A stretch of 64,000 nt of DNA from an uncultured Aequorivita sp. GTDB taxonomy: Bacteria; Bacteroidota; Bacteroidia; Flavobacteriales; Flavobacteriaceae. The position numbers and the translations under genes were made by a program. Where the stretch lies: positions 372,001 through 436,000 of the forward strand of contig CAKZLK010000043.1 of assembly GCA_937125455.1 (NCBI GenBank), written 5' to 3'. The notes under the pieces were generated by a model, which was given only the letters and a program-made list of their open reading frames with translations, made no database searches and was not told the DNA's origin. This document shows, piece by piece, positions 17,912 to 26,607 of this stretch (position 1 is its first letter; each line of letters opens with the position of its first letter).

Positions 17912-17947
17912 TTTGCTCGTAATTGTCATTTACAAGTTTTATATTTG
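17912..17947 (+). promoter_or_regulatory. Candidate promoter of the TerB-like gene
   Basis: TTTG (17912-17915) and TATATTTG (17940-17947), separated by 24 bases, one more than the usual 17-23. The -7 match is exact and lies 18 bases before the ATG at 17966. Confidence 0.4.
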
Positions 17948-17965
17948 CAGCATAAAAACCAAATT

Positions 17966-18394
17966 ATGTCATTTACAGATTTATTCGAAAGCGGGGAACA
18001 TTCCCGAAATCTAGGGCACTTTGCTTCTATTGCAAATATTGCTTCTATTAACGGTGAACTGAATCCAGAGGAAGAAAAAATGTTGAAGCGATTTGCGCGT
18101 AAACTGGATATTGAAGAGGCCGAATACAAAGAAGTTCTGAAAAATCCAGGCAAATATCCTATCAATCCGCCAAACGATTCGGAAAAACGTTTGGAACGAA
18201 TCCACGATCTTTTCGAAATGATTTTTGCCGATCATGAAATTGATGACCACGAGCGCTTTTTAATTGAAAAATATGCTATCGGCCTTGGTTACACTACCGA
18301 GATTGCACGAGATTTGATAAAAAAATCAGTTGCAATATACAGCGGCGGCTTAAGCCTTGAAGATTACCGTTATTTGCTTAATAGAAAAGATTAA
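17966..18394 (+). CDS. TerB-like (tellurite resistance fold) protein
   Basis: 142-aa all-helical acidic protein of the TerB/DUF533-like group. It shows the paired acidic helix pattern of the family (ASINGELNPEEEKMLKRFARKL, then MIFADHEIDDHERFLIEKYA), where clustered Asp/Glu probably bind metal. The role in cells without a ter operon is unknown, and no other ter genes are nearby. ATG at 17966 preferred to 17903 because the extra 21 residues lack family character and overlap the promoter. Ends in a shared terminator with the convergent fbp. Confidence 0.7.
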   Translation: MSFTDLFESGEHSRNLGHFASIANIASINGELNPEEEKMLKRFARKLDIEEAEYKEVLKNPGKYPINPPNDSEKRLERIHDLFEMIFADHEIDDHERFLIEKYAIGLGYTTEIARDLIKKSVAIYSGGLSLEDYRYLLNRKD

Positions 18395-18414
18395 TTCTTT
18401 TTTGAAGAAATAAG

Positions 18415-18446
18415 AAACCCGTTGTGAAAGCTTCGGGTTTTTTTAT
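18415..18446. terminator. Hairpin terminator between terB-like gene and fbp
   Basis: AAACCCG (18415-18421) pairs with CGGGTTT (18434-18440), followed on the plus strand by a T-rich run. An inner AAG/CTT extends the stem. It lies 21 bases after the TerB-like stop and touches the fbp stop, so it mainly terminates the plus-strand gene. Confidence 0.75.
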
Positions 18447-19450
18447 TTGGCGTTTCTCATAAACTCCTCTGCCTTTTCTACCATTTCAGTATTTCCAGAG
18501 AAAAATGGAACCCGCTGGTGCAGCGTTGTTGGGTGGATTTCCAAAATACGTTCAAAACCATTGCTGGCTTTCCCTCCTGCCTGTTCGGCAATCATCGCCA
18601 TAGGATTACATTCATACAATAGCCTTAGTTTTCCATCTGGATTTTTTGAAGTATTTGGGTAAATATAAATGCCACCCTTTATCATATTCCTATGAAAATC
18701 TGAAACCAAAGACCCTATGTATCGCGAAGTATAAGGACGATCTTCTTCTTCTTTTTGGCAATATTTTATATAATCTTTTACCCCTTGCGGAAAGTGAACA
18801 TAATTTCCCTCGTTTACAGAATAGATGTTTCCTTTATCAGGAAATTTCATATTTGGGTGTGAAAGATAATACGTTCCAATAGCTGGATTCAGTGTAAAAC
18901 CGTTAACACCATGGCCAGTTGTATAAACAATCATTGTAGAAGTTCCATAAACAATATACCCAGCCGCTACTTGATTAATACCTGGTTGAAGAAAATCGTC
19001 AATAGTTACAGGTGTTCCTGAAGGAGTAATTCGTCTAAAAATAGAAAAAATGGTACCCACCGAAACGTTTACATCGATGTTTGAAGAACCATCTAACGGA
19101 TCCATCAACACTACATATTTATTGTCGTTTTTTTCGTTTCGCCCTTTAATTGTGATAAAATCGTCTTCCTCTTCGCTAGCAATTCCGCAAACAATTTCAC
19201 GGTTTGTTAGAGTGTTTATAAAAACTTCATTGGCAAAAACATCAAGCTTTTGTTGATCTTCACCCTGAACATTCATATCACCAGCGTCGCCCAAAATATC
19301 TATCAGTCCAGCTTTGTTCACTTTGTGGTTCACCACCTTTGCCGCTAAACGGATGGAATTGATAAGTCGCGACAACTCACCGGAAGAGTATTTGAATTCG
19401 CTTTGGTTTTCAATTATAAACTCGCCGAGGGATTGATTTATTTTTGCCAT
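18443..19450 (-). CDS. fbp: Class I fructose-1,6-bisphosphatase
   Basis: Gluconeogenic phosphatase converting fructose 1,6-bisphosphate to fructose 6-phosphate. Diagnostic features: the metal site [26 protein letters not shown], the Glu pair ASEEEDD, and the substrate region [26 protein letters not shown] at 19450 ([13 protein letters not shown]) is preferred to 19477, giving 335 aa, which is the usual size. Divergent from the GNAT gene, with an 11-base inverted repeat between the two starts. Confidence 0.95.
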   Translation of the reverse strand: MAKINQSLGEFIIENQSEFKYSSGELSRLINSIRLAAKVVNHKVNKAGLIDILGDAGDMNVQGEDQQKLDVFANEVFINTLTNREIVCGIASEEEDDFITIKGRNEKNDNKYVVLMDPLDGSSNIDVNVSVGTIFSIFRRITPSGTPVTIDDFLQPGINQVAAGYIVYGTSTMIVYTTGHGVNGFTLNPAIGTYYLSHPNMKFPDKGNIYSVNEGNYVHFPQGVKDYIKYCQKEEEDRPYTSRYIGSLVSDFHRNMIKGGIYIYPNTSKNPDGKLRLLYECNPMAMIAEQAGGKASNGFERILEIHPTTLHQRVPFFSGNTEMVEKAEEFMRNAK

Positions 19451-19477
19451 TGGATTGAAGGGATTCCTGAATTTCAC

Positions 19478-19517
19478 GCAAATATCGGGATTTTTAAGAA
19501 ATTGAACCGATATTTGC
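19478..19517. promoter_or_regulatory. Symmetric divergent promoter region, fbp/GNAT
   Basis: GCAAATATCGG (19478-19488) and CCGATATTTGC (19507-19517) are a perfect 11-base inverted repeat with an 18-base spacer between the two divergent starts. Each arm contains ATATTTG, close to a -7 element, one facing each gene. Could be back-to-back promoters or one operator. Confidence 0.5.
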
Positions 19518-19540
19518 AGTTCTAATTAAATTTCAGAGAA

Positions 19541-20011
19541 ATGAAGGTCCGTGAAGCTTTAAAAACCGATATGCCGCAAGTTTTGGAACTTATAAAAGAG
19601 CTTGCAATTTTTGAGAAAGAACCCGATGCTGTTGAGGTTACAGTGCAAGATCTAGAACGCGAAGGTTTTGGCGAAAACCCACTGTTTATGTGCTTTGTAG
19701 CCGAATTAGATTCAGAAATTGTAGGTGCTGCATTGGTTTATTATCGCTTTTCAACCTGGAAAGGGCGCACACTTCATCTTGAAGATTTAATTGTTAAAGA
19801 AGCAAAACGTGGCAATGGTATAGGCGAAGCACTTTATAAACAAGTAATGAAATTTGCTCACGATCAGGGTCTTAAACGCGTGGCTTGGGACGTTTTGGAC
19901 TGGAACACGGGTGCAATTCGCTTTTACGAACGCAGCGGAGCCACTGTTTTAAAAACTTGGCGGGTGGTTCATATGGATGAAAAAGGACTGGAAAATTATA
20001 TGAATTCATAA
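19541..20011 (+). CDS. GNAT-family N-acetyltransferase
   Basis: 156-aa acetyltransferase of the GNAT superfamily. The acetyl-CoA pyrophosphate loop is KRGNGIGEALYKQV (R/Q-x-x-G-x-G/A), preceded by the beta-4 strand LHLEDLIVKE and followed by WDVLDWNTGAIRFYERSGA. It resembles the diamine/thialysine acetyltransferase subgroup (the LEDLxV and WxVLDWN features), so small amines or amino acids are plausible substrates. Followed 14 bases later by aspartate kinase on the same strand, probably one transcript. Confidence 0.85.
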   Translation: MKVREALKTDMPQVLELIKELAIFEKEPDAVEVTVQDLEREGFGENPLFMCFVAELDSEIVGAALVYYRFSTWKGRTLHLEDLIVKEAKRGNGIGEALYKQVMKFAHDQGLKRVAWDVLDWNTGAIRFYERSGATVLKTWRVVHMDEKGLENYMNS

Positions 20012-20025
20012 AACAGATAATCTGA

Positions 20026-21285
20026 ATGAAAATCTTCAAATTTGGAGGGGCTTCAATAAAAGATGCGGCCGGAGTAAAAAATATTGCTGAAGTACTGAAA
20101 ATTACTAATGAAAAAAACTTAGTAATTGTAGTGTCTGCAATGGGAAAAACTACCAATTTGCTCGAAAAAGTGATTGCCGAATATTTAATTGGCGATCACA
20201 CTAAATACAAAGAATTTGTTTCTGAATTTAAAGAATATCATCTTGAAATATTAAAAGACCTTTTCGAGAACCCCAATCATCCCATATATCAAAATGTATC
20301 AGCATTATTCGGCAAAATGACTTCTTTTTTAGAGGTCAATAAATCGAAAAACCACGCATTTGTTTATGACCAAGTTGTCAGTTATGGCGAATTGACTTCC
20401 AGCACAATAGTTTCCGCGTATCTTTCTGAAATTGATATTAAAAATGAGCTTTTGGATGTTCGTAATTGTATTAAAACCGATGCTAACTATCGCGACGCAA
20501 ACGTCGATTGGCAAGCAACACAGAAAAAAATTCTGAAAAAGGTAAACACGATAGGCATTACAATTACCCAAGGATTTTTGGGCTCAGAAACAACAAATAA
20601 CTTTACCACTACGCTAGGTCGCGAGGGAAGTGACTACACCGCAGCAATTTTTGCGTTTTGTATGAATGCTGAAAGCGTGACCATTTGGAAAGATGTACCT
20701 GGTGTGCTGAATGCTGATCCCCGTTATTTTACACAAACCATTTTACTGAACCATATAAGTTACCGTGAAGCAATAGAACTTGCTTTTTATGGCGCCTCGG
20801 TAATTCACCCCAAAACACTTCAGCCATTGCAGCGAAAGGAAATTCCGTTGTATGTAAAATCATTTTTGAACCCCAAAGAACCCGGAACTTGCGTTGGTAA
20901 AGGCGTAACATTAGACCCGCAAACTTCGTGTTTTATTCTGAAAAAAGGCTTGGTGCTTATTTCACTTTCATCCTTAGACTTTTCATTTATAATGGAGGAC
21001 AATATTGGCGACGTTTTCAAATGGTTTCACAAACACAAAATGAAAGTGGAAATGATCCAAAATTCTGCGATCAGCTTTTCGGTCTGCGTTAATGACAAAT
21101 TTAATAATCTAGAGCCGTTGTTGGCAAAGCTTCGCGAAAAATTCAGTGTAAAATGGAACGAAAACGTTACACTCTACACAATCCGGCATTTTAACCCTAC
21201 TGAAGTGAAGGCACTTGCAGAAAATAAAAATGTGCTTTTAAAACAAGAAAGCAAGGAGACGGTACAGTTGGTTATTAAGGAATAG
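20026..21285 (+). CDS. lysC: Aspartate kinase (monofunctional)
   Basis: Phosphorylates L-aspartate, the entry step to lysine, threonine and methionine synthesis. The kinase domain opens with MKIFKFGGASIKD (KFGG-S) and contains TTLGREGSDYTAAIFAF; the ATP/aspartate site VTIWKDVPGVLNADPR and SYREAIELAFYGASVIHPKT are clear. About residues 300-419 form a short ACT-like regulatory region, so the protein is monofunctional rather than fused to homoserine dehydrogenase. The ACT region is divergent, so effector specificity cannot be read. No lysine riboswitch is visible upstream. Confidence 0.9.
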   Translation: MKIFKFGGASIKDAAGVKNIAEVLKITNEKNLVIVVSAMGKTTNLLEKVIAEYLIGDHTKYKEFVSEFKEYHLEILKDLFENPNHPIYQNVSALFGKMTSFLEVNKSKNHAFVYDQVVSYGELTSSTIVSAYLSEIDIKNELLDVRNCIKTDANYRDANVDWQATQKKILKKVNTIGITITQGFLGSETTNNFTTTLGREGSDYTAAIFAFCMNAESVTIWKDVPGVLNADPRYFTQTILLNHISYREAIELAFYGASVIHPKTLQPLQRKEIPLYVKSFLNPKEPGTCVGKGVTLDPQTSCFILKKGLVLISLSSLDFSFIMEDNIGDVFKWFHKHKMKVEMIQNSAISFSVCVNDKFNNLEPLLAKLREKFSVKWNENVTLYTIRHFNPTEVKALAENKNVLLKQESKETVQLVIKE

Positions 21286-21335
21286 TATCGATTGGTTTCA
21301 TTATATTTGTTACATACAAACAACCAAAATATTTC

Positions 21336-23180
21336 ATGGGATTAGTCAATTCAAAGGAAGTTGCAAAAGCAATAAACGTCGATAAGTTTGGCTTTTTGGG
21401 AACTTTTATAGGCTGGTCTTTGATGAAAGTTTTAAACATTAGCACGCTCAACAAAATTTATGACAAGCACCGTCATTTAAACGATCTGGAGTTCATAAAT
21501 GCCCTAATTGAAGAGTTTGAAATAAAATTTGAAATTCCTGAAGAGGATTTACGTCGAATACCAAAAACAGGTGCTTTTATAACTATTTCCAATCATCCAC
21601 TTGGTGGAATTGACGGAATTTTATTGCTGAAGTTATTATTGGAACACCGTCCAGATTTCAAGATTGTTGCCAATTTTCTTTTACACAGAATTGAGCCGCT
21701 GAAACCTTATGTAATGCCTGTAAACCCCTTTGAGGACAGGAAAGATGTAAAATCTAGCATCACTGGTTTTAAGTCTGCACTAAAGCACATAAATGAAGGA
21801 CATCCCTTAGGCATTTTTCCCGCAGGAGAAGTTTCTACTTACCGAGACGGTAAATTATTGGTGGATAAACCTTGGGAAGAAGCCGCAATGAAACTTATAA
21901 AAAAGGCTGAAGTGCCCATAGTCCCAATATACTTTCACGCTAAAAACAGTAAATTATTTTACCGTTTGGCAAAAATGAGTGATACACTGCGCACTGCTAA
22001 ATTACCTTCAGAGCTTTTGACTCAAAAGGAGCGCTTAATAAAAGTGCGAATAGGCAATGCCATCTCTGTTGAAGACCAAAAAGAACACAGCTCACTACCC
22101 GTTTTTACTGAATTTCTTCGGAAGAAAACTTATATGCTTTCCAATGCTTTTCAGAAGAAAAAGCTGTTAGACAATATCCCGAAAACACTGAAATTTCCAA
22201 AACCACCAAAGAAAATCGCTGGACCTATTCCGCTAAAAGCGATGGAGGATGAAATTAAAAAGCTTCGAGAAAATGACAAACGACTTCTAATAAGTAAAAA
22301 CTATGAAGTGTTCTTGGCTCAAGCAGATTCAATACCATACATCCTTCAGGAAATAGGTAGGCTACGTGAAATCACCTTCCGCGAAGTGGGTGAGGGAACC
22401 AATAACAGCACTGATCTTGACAAATTTGATAGTTATTACCACCATATGTTCCTTTGGGACAATGAAGCACAAAAAATGGCTGGAGCCTACAGAATGGGAC
22501 TTGGTTCAGAGATTTTTCCACGTTTTGGGATTGATGGTTTTTACCTCCAGGATCTTTTCCGTTTTGAACCAGAATTATATGATATGATGAGCAAATCCAT
22601 CGAGATGGGTCGTGCTTTTATCATTAAAGAATATCAACTGCGTCCGATGCCGCTTTTTTTACTTTGGAAAGGAATTGTACATACAACACTTCGCTATCCC
22701 GAACATCGCTATTTGATTGGAGGGGTGAGCATAAGTAATAAATTTTCAGAGTTTTCAAAAAGTTTGATGATCGAGTTTATGAAATCAAACTATTATGATC
22801 CCTATGTGGCTCAATACATCAATCCAAAGAAAGAATACAAAGTGAAATTGAAAGACGCCGACAAAGATTTCATTTTTGATGAAAGCGAGGCCGATCTCAA
22901 TAAATTTGACAAAATAATTGATGAAGTGGAACCGGGAAGTCTTCGTTTGCCTGTTCTAATTAAAAAATACATAAAGCAAAACGCAAAAGTTGTTGCGTTT
23001 AATGTTGACCCACTTTTTAACAATGCGGTGGATGGTTTGATGTACATCCGCATAGCAGATTTACCGGAAAGTACCGTAAAACCTGTTATGGAAGAGTTTC
23101 AGGCGGAACTGGAAAAAAAGTACTCCGACAAGAACGGTGAAAATGCCGATACCGAAACTTCTAAAGAAGATTTAACTTAG
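21336..23180 (+). CDS. olsF: Bifunctional lyso-acyltransferase/GNAT, OlsF-like
   Basis: 614-aa two-domain protein. The N-terminal part (about 60-290) is a PlsC/OlsA-like glycerolipid acyltransferase with ISNHPLGGIDG and FPAGEVSTY; note the His and Asp are separated by five residues (HX5D) rather than four. The C-terminal part (about 330-540) is an OlsB/hemolysin-like GNAT acyltransferase (EITFREVGEGTNNSTDLDKFD, then AGAYRMGLG). This order matches OlsF, described in Serratia and Flavobacterium johnsoniae, which makes ornithine lipids by N- then O-acylation. The acidic tail (residues 590-614) is probably disordered. A lone -7-like TATATTTG lies at 21302. Specific substrate is inferred. Confidence 0.75.
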   Translation: MGLVNSKEVAKAINVDKFGFLGTFIGWSLMKVLNISTLNKIYDKHRHLNDLEFINALIEEFEIKFEIPEEDLRRIPKTGAFITISNHPLGGIDGILLLKLLLEHRPDFKIVANFLLHRIEPLKPYVMPVNPFEDRKDVKSSITGFKSALKHINEGHPLGIFPAGEVSTYRDGKLLVDKPWEEAAMKLIKKAEVPIVPIYFHAKNSKLFYRLAKMSDTLRTAKLPSELLTQKERLIKVRIGNAISVEDQKEHSSLPVFTEFLRKKTYMLSNAFQKKKLLDNIPKTLKFPKPPKKIAGPIPLKAMEDEIKKLRENDKRLLISKNYEVFLAQADSIPYILQEIGRLREITFREVGEGTNNSTDLDKFDSYYHHMFLWDNEAQKMAGAYRMGLGSEIFPRFGIDGFYLQDLFRFEPELYDMMSKSIEMGRAFIIKEYQLRPMPLFLLWKGIVHTTLRYPEHRYLIGGVSISNKFSEFSKSLMIEFMKSNYYDPYVAQYINPKKEYKVKLKDADKDFIFDESEADLNKFDKIIDEVEPGSLRLPVLIKKYIKQNAKVVAFNVDPLFNNAVDGLMYIRIADLPESTVKPVMEEFQAELEKKYSDKNGENADTETSKEDLT

Positions 23181-23202
23181 TTCATTAAAAATTCCTTCCA
23201 TT

Positions 23203-23964
23203 ATGACTGCAACTACCATTGATGAAGTCATTGCTCAATTGGACCAGATTATTGATACCGAATGTGCCAACAATTCCTGTATGGCCTATTTTCCCATTCT
23301 TTACAGAAAAGTTACCCTTCGAATAAAAGAAGGAATTCTTAATAATGAATTTGAAAATAACCAGCGGATGGAAAGGCTGGATGTACTTTTCGCCAATAGA
23401 TACATTAATGCTTATGAATGTCTGGACAATAACAAACCATTAACCCAGAGCTGGAAAAAAGCCTTTGAGGCTACTAAAAATCAAAACCTTTTGATAATGC
23501 AACATTTGCTTTTGGGCATCAATGCGCATATAAATTTAGACCTCGGGATAGCAGTTGCAGAAACTGTTGGCGACAATGGTGAATTGATGGATTTTGAAAA
23601 CGATTTCAATAAAATCAATGCTATTTTGGGTTCCATGATTGCGAATGTAGAGGCTAAAATAATATCAGTTTCTCCTTTGTTTGGCTTGTTGGACAAATTC
23701 GGAAAAGGCCGTGAAGATAAGCTAGTAAGTTTCAGTATTAATATAGCAAGAGATGGTGCCTGGCTTTTCGCAAACCAATATCATAGTTCGCCAAACAAGA
23801 CCATTGAACTGAATAGCCGTGACACAATTATTGCAACACTTGCTGGGAAATTGATAACCCAGAAAAGTTGGGTGGTGAAATATTTGGTGAAAACCATTTA
23901 TTTTTTTGAAAAGAAAAACGTGGCACAAATAATAACTGTTCTTAAAACTGATTTATCTATATAA
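23203..23964 (+). CDS. DUF5995 family protein
   Basis: 253-aa protein matching the DUF5995 pattern: an N-terminal helix with TIDEVIAQLDQII, a central MQHLLLGINAHINLDLGIAVAE block rich in conserved His/Asn/Asp, and a C-terminal helical part. The conserved His and Asp suggest a metal or enzymatic site, but no activity is known. No signal peptide. It follows the OlsF-like gene by 22 bases, suggesting co-transcription and perhaps a lipid-related role. Its stop overlaps the convergent DoxX gene by 8 bases. Confidence 0.7.
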   Translation: MTATTIDEVIAQLDQIIDTECANNSCMAYFPILYRKVTLRIKEGILNNEFENNQRMERLDVLFANRYINAYECLDNNKPLTQSWKKAFEATKNQNLLIMQHLLLGINAHINLDLGIAVAETVGDNGELMDFENDFNKINAILGSMIANVEAKIISVSPLFGLLDKFGKGREDKLVSFSINIARDGAWLFANQYHSSPNKTIELNSRDTIIATLAGKLITQKSWVVKYLVKTIYFFEKKNVAQIITVLKTDLSI

Positions 23965-24340
23965 GAATCAAGGACCCACCGTGTGTAGTGAAAATTACAA
24001 AGGTGCCAAGAAATAAGAGAAGGTCATAATGCCAACCGTAACCTTTGTCTTCATAAAAACCTGTTTTCCAAACAAAGATTTTTTTATACATCGCGCCCAG
24101 CATCGCCCCCAAAATAAGTAGAGCCCCAATTTGGGTGAAAATTCCAAAAGCAATGAAAATGGCACCAACAATTTCAGCGATGCCCAAAATGGTAGTTGCG
24201 GTTGGTGACATTCCGATACTTTCACCTCTTTCTTTTGGCTTTTGCACGTGACTTTTGCCACTTGAGAAAAAAACGATTGCAATAATTATTCTCAGAAGTA
24301 AAAGGGCAAAGCCAGCTAGAAATGCAGTATCAAAAATCAT
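23957..24340 (-). CDS. DoxX family membrane protein
   Basis: 127-aa inner-membrane protein with four hydrophobic helices: LAGFALLLLRIIIAIVFFSSG, then ATTILGIAEIVGAIFIAFG, IGALLILGAMLGAMY and DLLLFLGTFVIFTTHGG. The GxxHxxxP-like loop after helix 1 (SSGKSHVQKPKERGE) is the DoxX/SURF4 pattern. DoxX proteins have been linked to quinone-dependent redox reactions, but function here is unproven. The gene overlaps the convergent DUF5995 stop by 8 bases and lies 5 bases from the upstream VOC gene on the same strand. Confidence 0.78.
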   Translation of the reverse strand: MIFDTAFLAGFALLLLRIIIAIVFFSSGKSHVQKPKERGESIGMSPTATTILGIAEIVGAIFIAFGIFTQIGALLILGAMLGAMYKKIFVWKTGFYEDKGYGWHYDLLLFLGTFVIFTTHGGSLILI

Positions 24341-24345
24341 ATTTT

Positions 24346-24762
24346 TTATTTTGATTCATAGGGATTATAACTTCCAAAGCTCCAGATATATCCTTCGGGG
24401 TCTTTGCAGCTATAACCACGTCCTCCGTAATTTTCGTCTTTTATATCCATTACAATTTCGGCTCCATTTACTTTTGCGTTTTGGTAATGCTTATCCACTT
24501 CATCAATAATAATGTATGTGGTTTGCGTGTTCAAACCATTGGCGTCTTCTGGGGTTCCGGTCATTTTCCCAAATTCACTTTCTTTACGCTGTGGTCCAAT
24601 CATAATCATTGCGTTACCTAGAGAGAGTTCAGCATGGTGGACGTTTTTGTTTTCATCTCTATAAACGAAGTGCTCTTTAAACCCAAAAGCATTGGTTAAA
24701 AAATCAACAGCTGCATTGGCATCTTTATAACTCATCGCGGGAATTGCACCGTATTTACTCAT
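24346..24762 (-). CDS. VOC-family (glyoxalase/bleomycin resistance-like) protein
   Basis: 138-aa vicinal-oxygen-chelate protein. It has the paired beta-alpha-beta-beta-beta modules: PAMSYKDANAAVDFLTNAFGFKEHFVY and, in the second half, VDKHYQNAKVNGAEIVMDIKDENYGGRGYSCKDPEGYIWSFG. This is the PhnB-like/YcgJ-like pattern rather than classical glyoxalase I. ATG at 24762 is chosen; the 35 upstream residues to 24867 are lysine-rich and not family-like. Ligand unknown. Likely co-transcribed with the downstream DoxX gene. Confidence 0.8.
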   Translation of the reverse strand: MSKYGAIPAMSYKDANAAVDFLTNAFGFKEHFVYRDENKNVHHAELSLGNAMIMIGPQRKESEFGKMTGTPEDANGLNTQTTYIIIDEVDKHYQNAKVNGAEIVMDIKDENYGGRGYSCKDPEGYIWSFGSYNPYESK

Positions 24763-24903
24763 AAACATTTTCTTTAAAGTTTGAAAAAATCCAAGGATTT
24801 TTAAAATTTTAGAACCATACATTTTTTTGCTGTTGTATTCTGAGTTTTCTTTCGTCCATAGCTTCAATCTGCTGATTTATAATGTGTAATAAATATAAAA
24901 AAT

Positions 24904-25290
24904 TTATTGCAACGCGCTATCCACTGGTTCCCAAAGTTCAATTTTATTTCCATCTGGATCGAGAATCCAGCCAAATTTACCGTAATCATAGGTCTCCATA
25001 TCACCTACAATTGTTACACCTTCTTCTTTTAAGACTTTCAATAATTCTTCAAGATTTTCGACACGATAGTTGATCATAAATTCCTTTTCACTTGGTGAAA
25101 AGTATTCGATATCAGCTTTAAATGGGCTCCATTGGGTTGAGCATTTTTTACCATTTTCATCTAGCCACTCGAAGGTGCAACCGTAATTATTAGTGTCAAG
25201 ACCTAAGTGATTTTTGTACCATTCATTCGCTTTTTCGGTATCTTTCGTTTTGAAGAAAATTCCACCAATACCCGTTACTCTATTTTTCAT
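24904..25290 (-). CDS. VOC-family protein (glyoxalase-like)
   Basis: 128-aa protein of the vicinal-oxygen-chelate superfamily. MKNRVTGIGGIFFKTKDTEKANEWYKNHLGL is the standard first module, and FMINYRVENLEELLKVLKEEGVTI with YGKFGWILDPDGNKIELWEP the second; the ELWEP Glu is a usual metal ligand. The ATG at 25290 is preferred to 25374. It begins one base from the end of the upstream 2-hydroxyacid dehydrogenase, so the two are one transcription unit. Substrate unknown. Confidence 0.82.
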   Translation of the reverse strand: MKNRVTGIGGIFFKTKDTEKANEWYKNHLGLDTNNYGCTFEWLDENGKKCSTQWSPFKADIEYFSPSEKEFMINYRVENLEELLKVLKEEGVTIVGDMETYDYGKFGWILDPDGNKIELWEPVDSALQ

Positions 25291-25291
25291 T

Positions 25292-26236
25292 TTATGTGTG
25301 TTTAAAATTTTGAATAATTTTTTCAGCAATAACTTTTGCGAGCTTTTCCTTGCTTTCAACTGTCCAACCAGCAATGTGCGGACTTAAAATTACATGCTCC
25401 ATCGCAAACAGTTCTTTTAAAGAATTTGGCAAGTTGTCTGAATCAAAAAGTGTTTCAAAAGATAGTTTTTCAAATTCCAAAACATCAAGACCCGCACCTA
25501 AAATTTTCCCTGTTTTTAAAGACAAAACCAAATCGGCTGTAACCACACTTTTACCTCGAGCGGTATTGAGTAGCCAAAACGGTTTTGAAAAGGAATTGAT
25601 GAATTTTGAATCTACCATCTTGTCGGTCAATGGTGTCCAAGGAGTATGAAGGCTTAACACATCCACTTCTCGTTGAAGGTCTCTTAAAGACACTTGTTTT
25701 GCATTTTCGTCATCCACATTCTCTTTTATATCGTAACAAAGCACTTCGCAATCAAAACCTTTAAGTTTTTTTGCGAAAGCTTTCCCCATATTGCCATAAC
25801 CGATGATTCCTACGGTTTTTCCATCGAGTTCTATCCCACGGTTGGATTCACGGTTCCACAGCCCGCTTTTAACCTCTCTGTCGGCTTTATTTAGGTTATT
25901 GAATAGCGAAAGTAGCATTGCCAATGCATGTTCGCCTACAGCGTTTCTATTGCCTTCGGGGGCGGCGATTAATTTGATGCCAAGTTTTTCAGCATATTCA
26001 GTATCTATGCTTTCCAAACCGGCGCCCACACGAGCTATAAATTTAAGGTTTTTGGCAGCGTCAAGAAATTGTTTGTCAATATTGAAGCGACTTCGGATTA
26101 CAATTCCATCATAATTCGAAATACTTTCTTCAATTTCAGCTTTTGATGCTTTGTAATTTTCTTCATTTGAAAACCCGGCTTCCTCCAGCATTTTCAGTAA
26201 TAAAAAATGGTTGCTATCGAGGTGAAGGATTTTCAT
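25292..26236 (-). CDS. D-2-hydroxyacid dehydrogenase (phosphoglycerate dehydrogenase-like)
   Basis: 314-aa NAD-dependent D-isomer-specific 2-hydroxyacid dehydrogenase. It shows KFIARVGAGLESID, the nucleotide-binding TVGIIGYGNMGKAFAKKLKGF, LSLHTPWT, LLNTARGKSVV (catalytic Arg) and LSPHIAGW (catalytic His). The length lacks the ACT/regulatory extension of many SerA enzymes. D-3-phosphoglycerate (first step of serine synthesis) is the most likely substrate given the RVGAGLESID block, but glyoxylate or other 2-ketoacids cannot be excluded. Upstream cupin gene ends 3 bases away, so it is in the same minus-strand run. Confidence 0.82.
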   Translation of the reverse strand: MKILHLDSNHFLLLKMLEEAGFSNEENYKASKAEIEESISNYDGIVIRSRFNIDKQFLDAAKNLKFIARVGAGLESIDTEYAEKLGIKLIAAPEGNRNAVGEHALAMLLSLFNNLNKADREVKSGLWNRESNRGIELDGKTVGIIGYGNMGKAFAKKLKGFDCEVLCYDIKENVDDENAKQVSLRDLQREVDVLSLHTPWTPLTDKMVDSKFINSFSKPFWLLNTARGKSVVTADLVLSLKTGKILGAGLDVLEFEKLSFETLFDSDNLPNSLKELFAMEHVILSPHIAGWTVESKEKLAKVIAEKIIQNFKHT

Positions 26237-26239
26237 AGT

Positions 26240-26605
26240 TTAGATTTTGGGATATTTGACAACGGTCTTTTCCACAGTAACGTTCCCGGTATGTTTGGTA
26301 GAGATTTTCTCAAAGAGAAGTACGTGTACTTCTTCTCCATTTTGGGTTTTTGGACAATGTTCCACACCCTTCGGAACTACAATTATCTCGCCTTTGTTTA
26401 CAAATTCAACCTTATCGCGAAAATGCATTTCCAAAGTTCCTTTTTGCACAAAAAATAGCTCGTCTTCTTCTTCGTGTTTGTGCCAAACAAATTCATCTTT
26501 CAATTTGGCCAATAGCACTTGCATATTGTCCACAACCGCTATTTGATGTGGGTGCCAATGTTGTTTGAAAGTTGAAAATTTATCTTGGAGATTAATTGTT
26601 TTCAT
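26240..26605 (-). CDS. Cupin-domain protein
   Basis: 121-aa single-domain cupin. Motif 1 is FVWHKHEEEDELFFVQKG (two His and a Glu as metal ligands), and motif 2 follows GEIIVVPKGVEHCPKT with the last His. The ATG at 26605 (MKTINLQDKF) is chosen because the upstream extension to 26704 overlaps the next gene and lacks homology features. Small cupins of this kind bind metal and serve as isomerases, dioxygenases or ligand sensors; no specific role can be assigned. It is 2 bases from the upstream lipoprotein gene. Confidence 0.8.
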   Translation of the reverse strand: MKTINLQDKFSTFKQHWHPHQIAVVDNMQVLLAKLKDEFVWHKHEEEDELFFVQKGTLEMHFRDKVEFVNKGEIIVVPKGVEHCPKTQNGEEVHVLLFEKISTKHTGNVTVEKTVVKYPKI

Positions 26606-26607
26606 AA

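Noticed and set aside
21302-21309. Full promoter for the OlsF-like gene
   Set aside because: TATATTTG fits -7, but no TTG/TTTG lies 17-23 bases upstream; nearest ones are 7 and 31 bases away.
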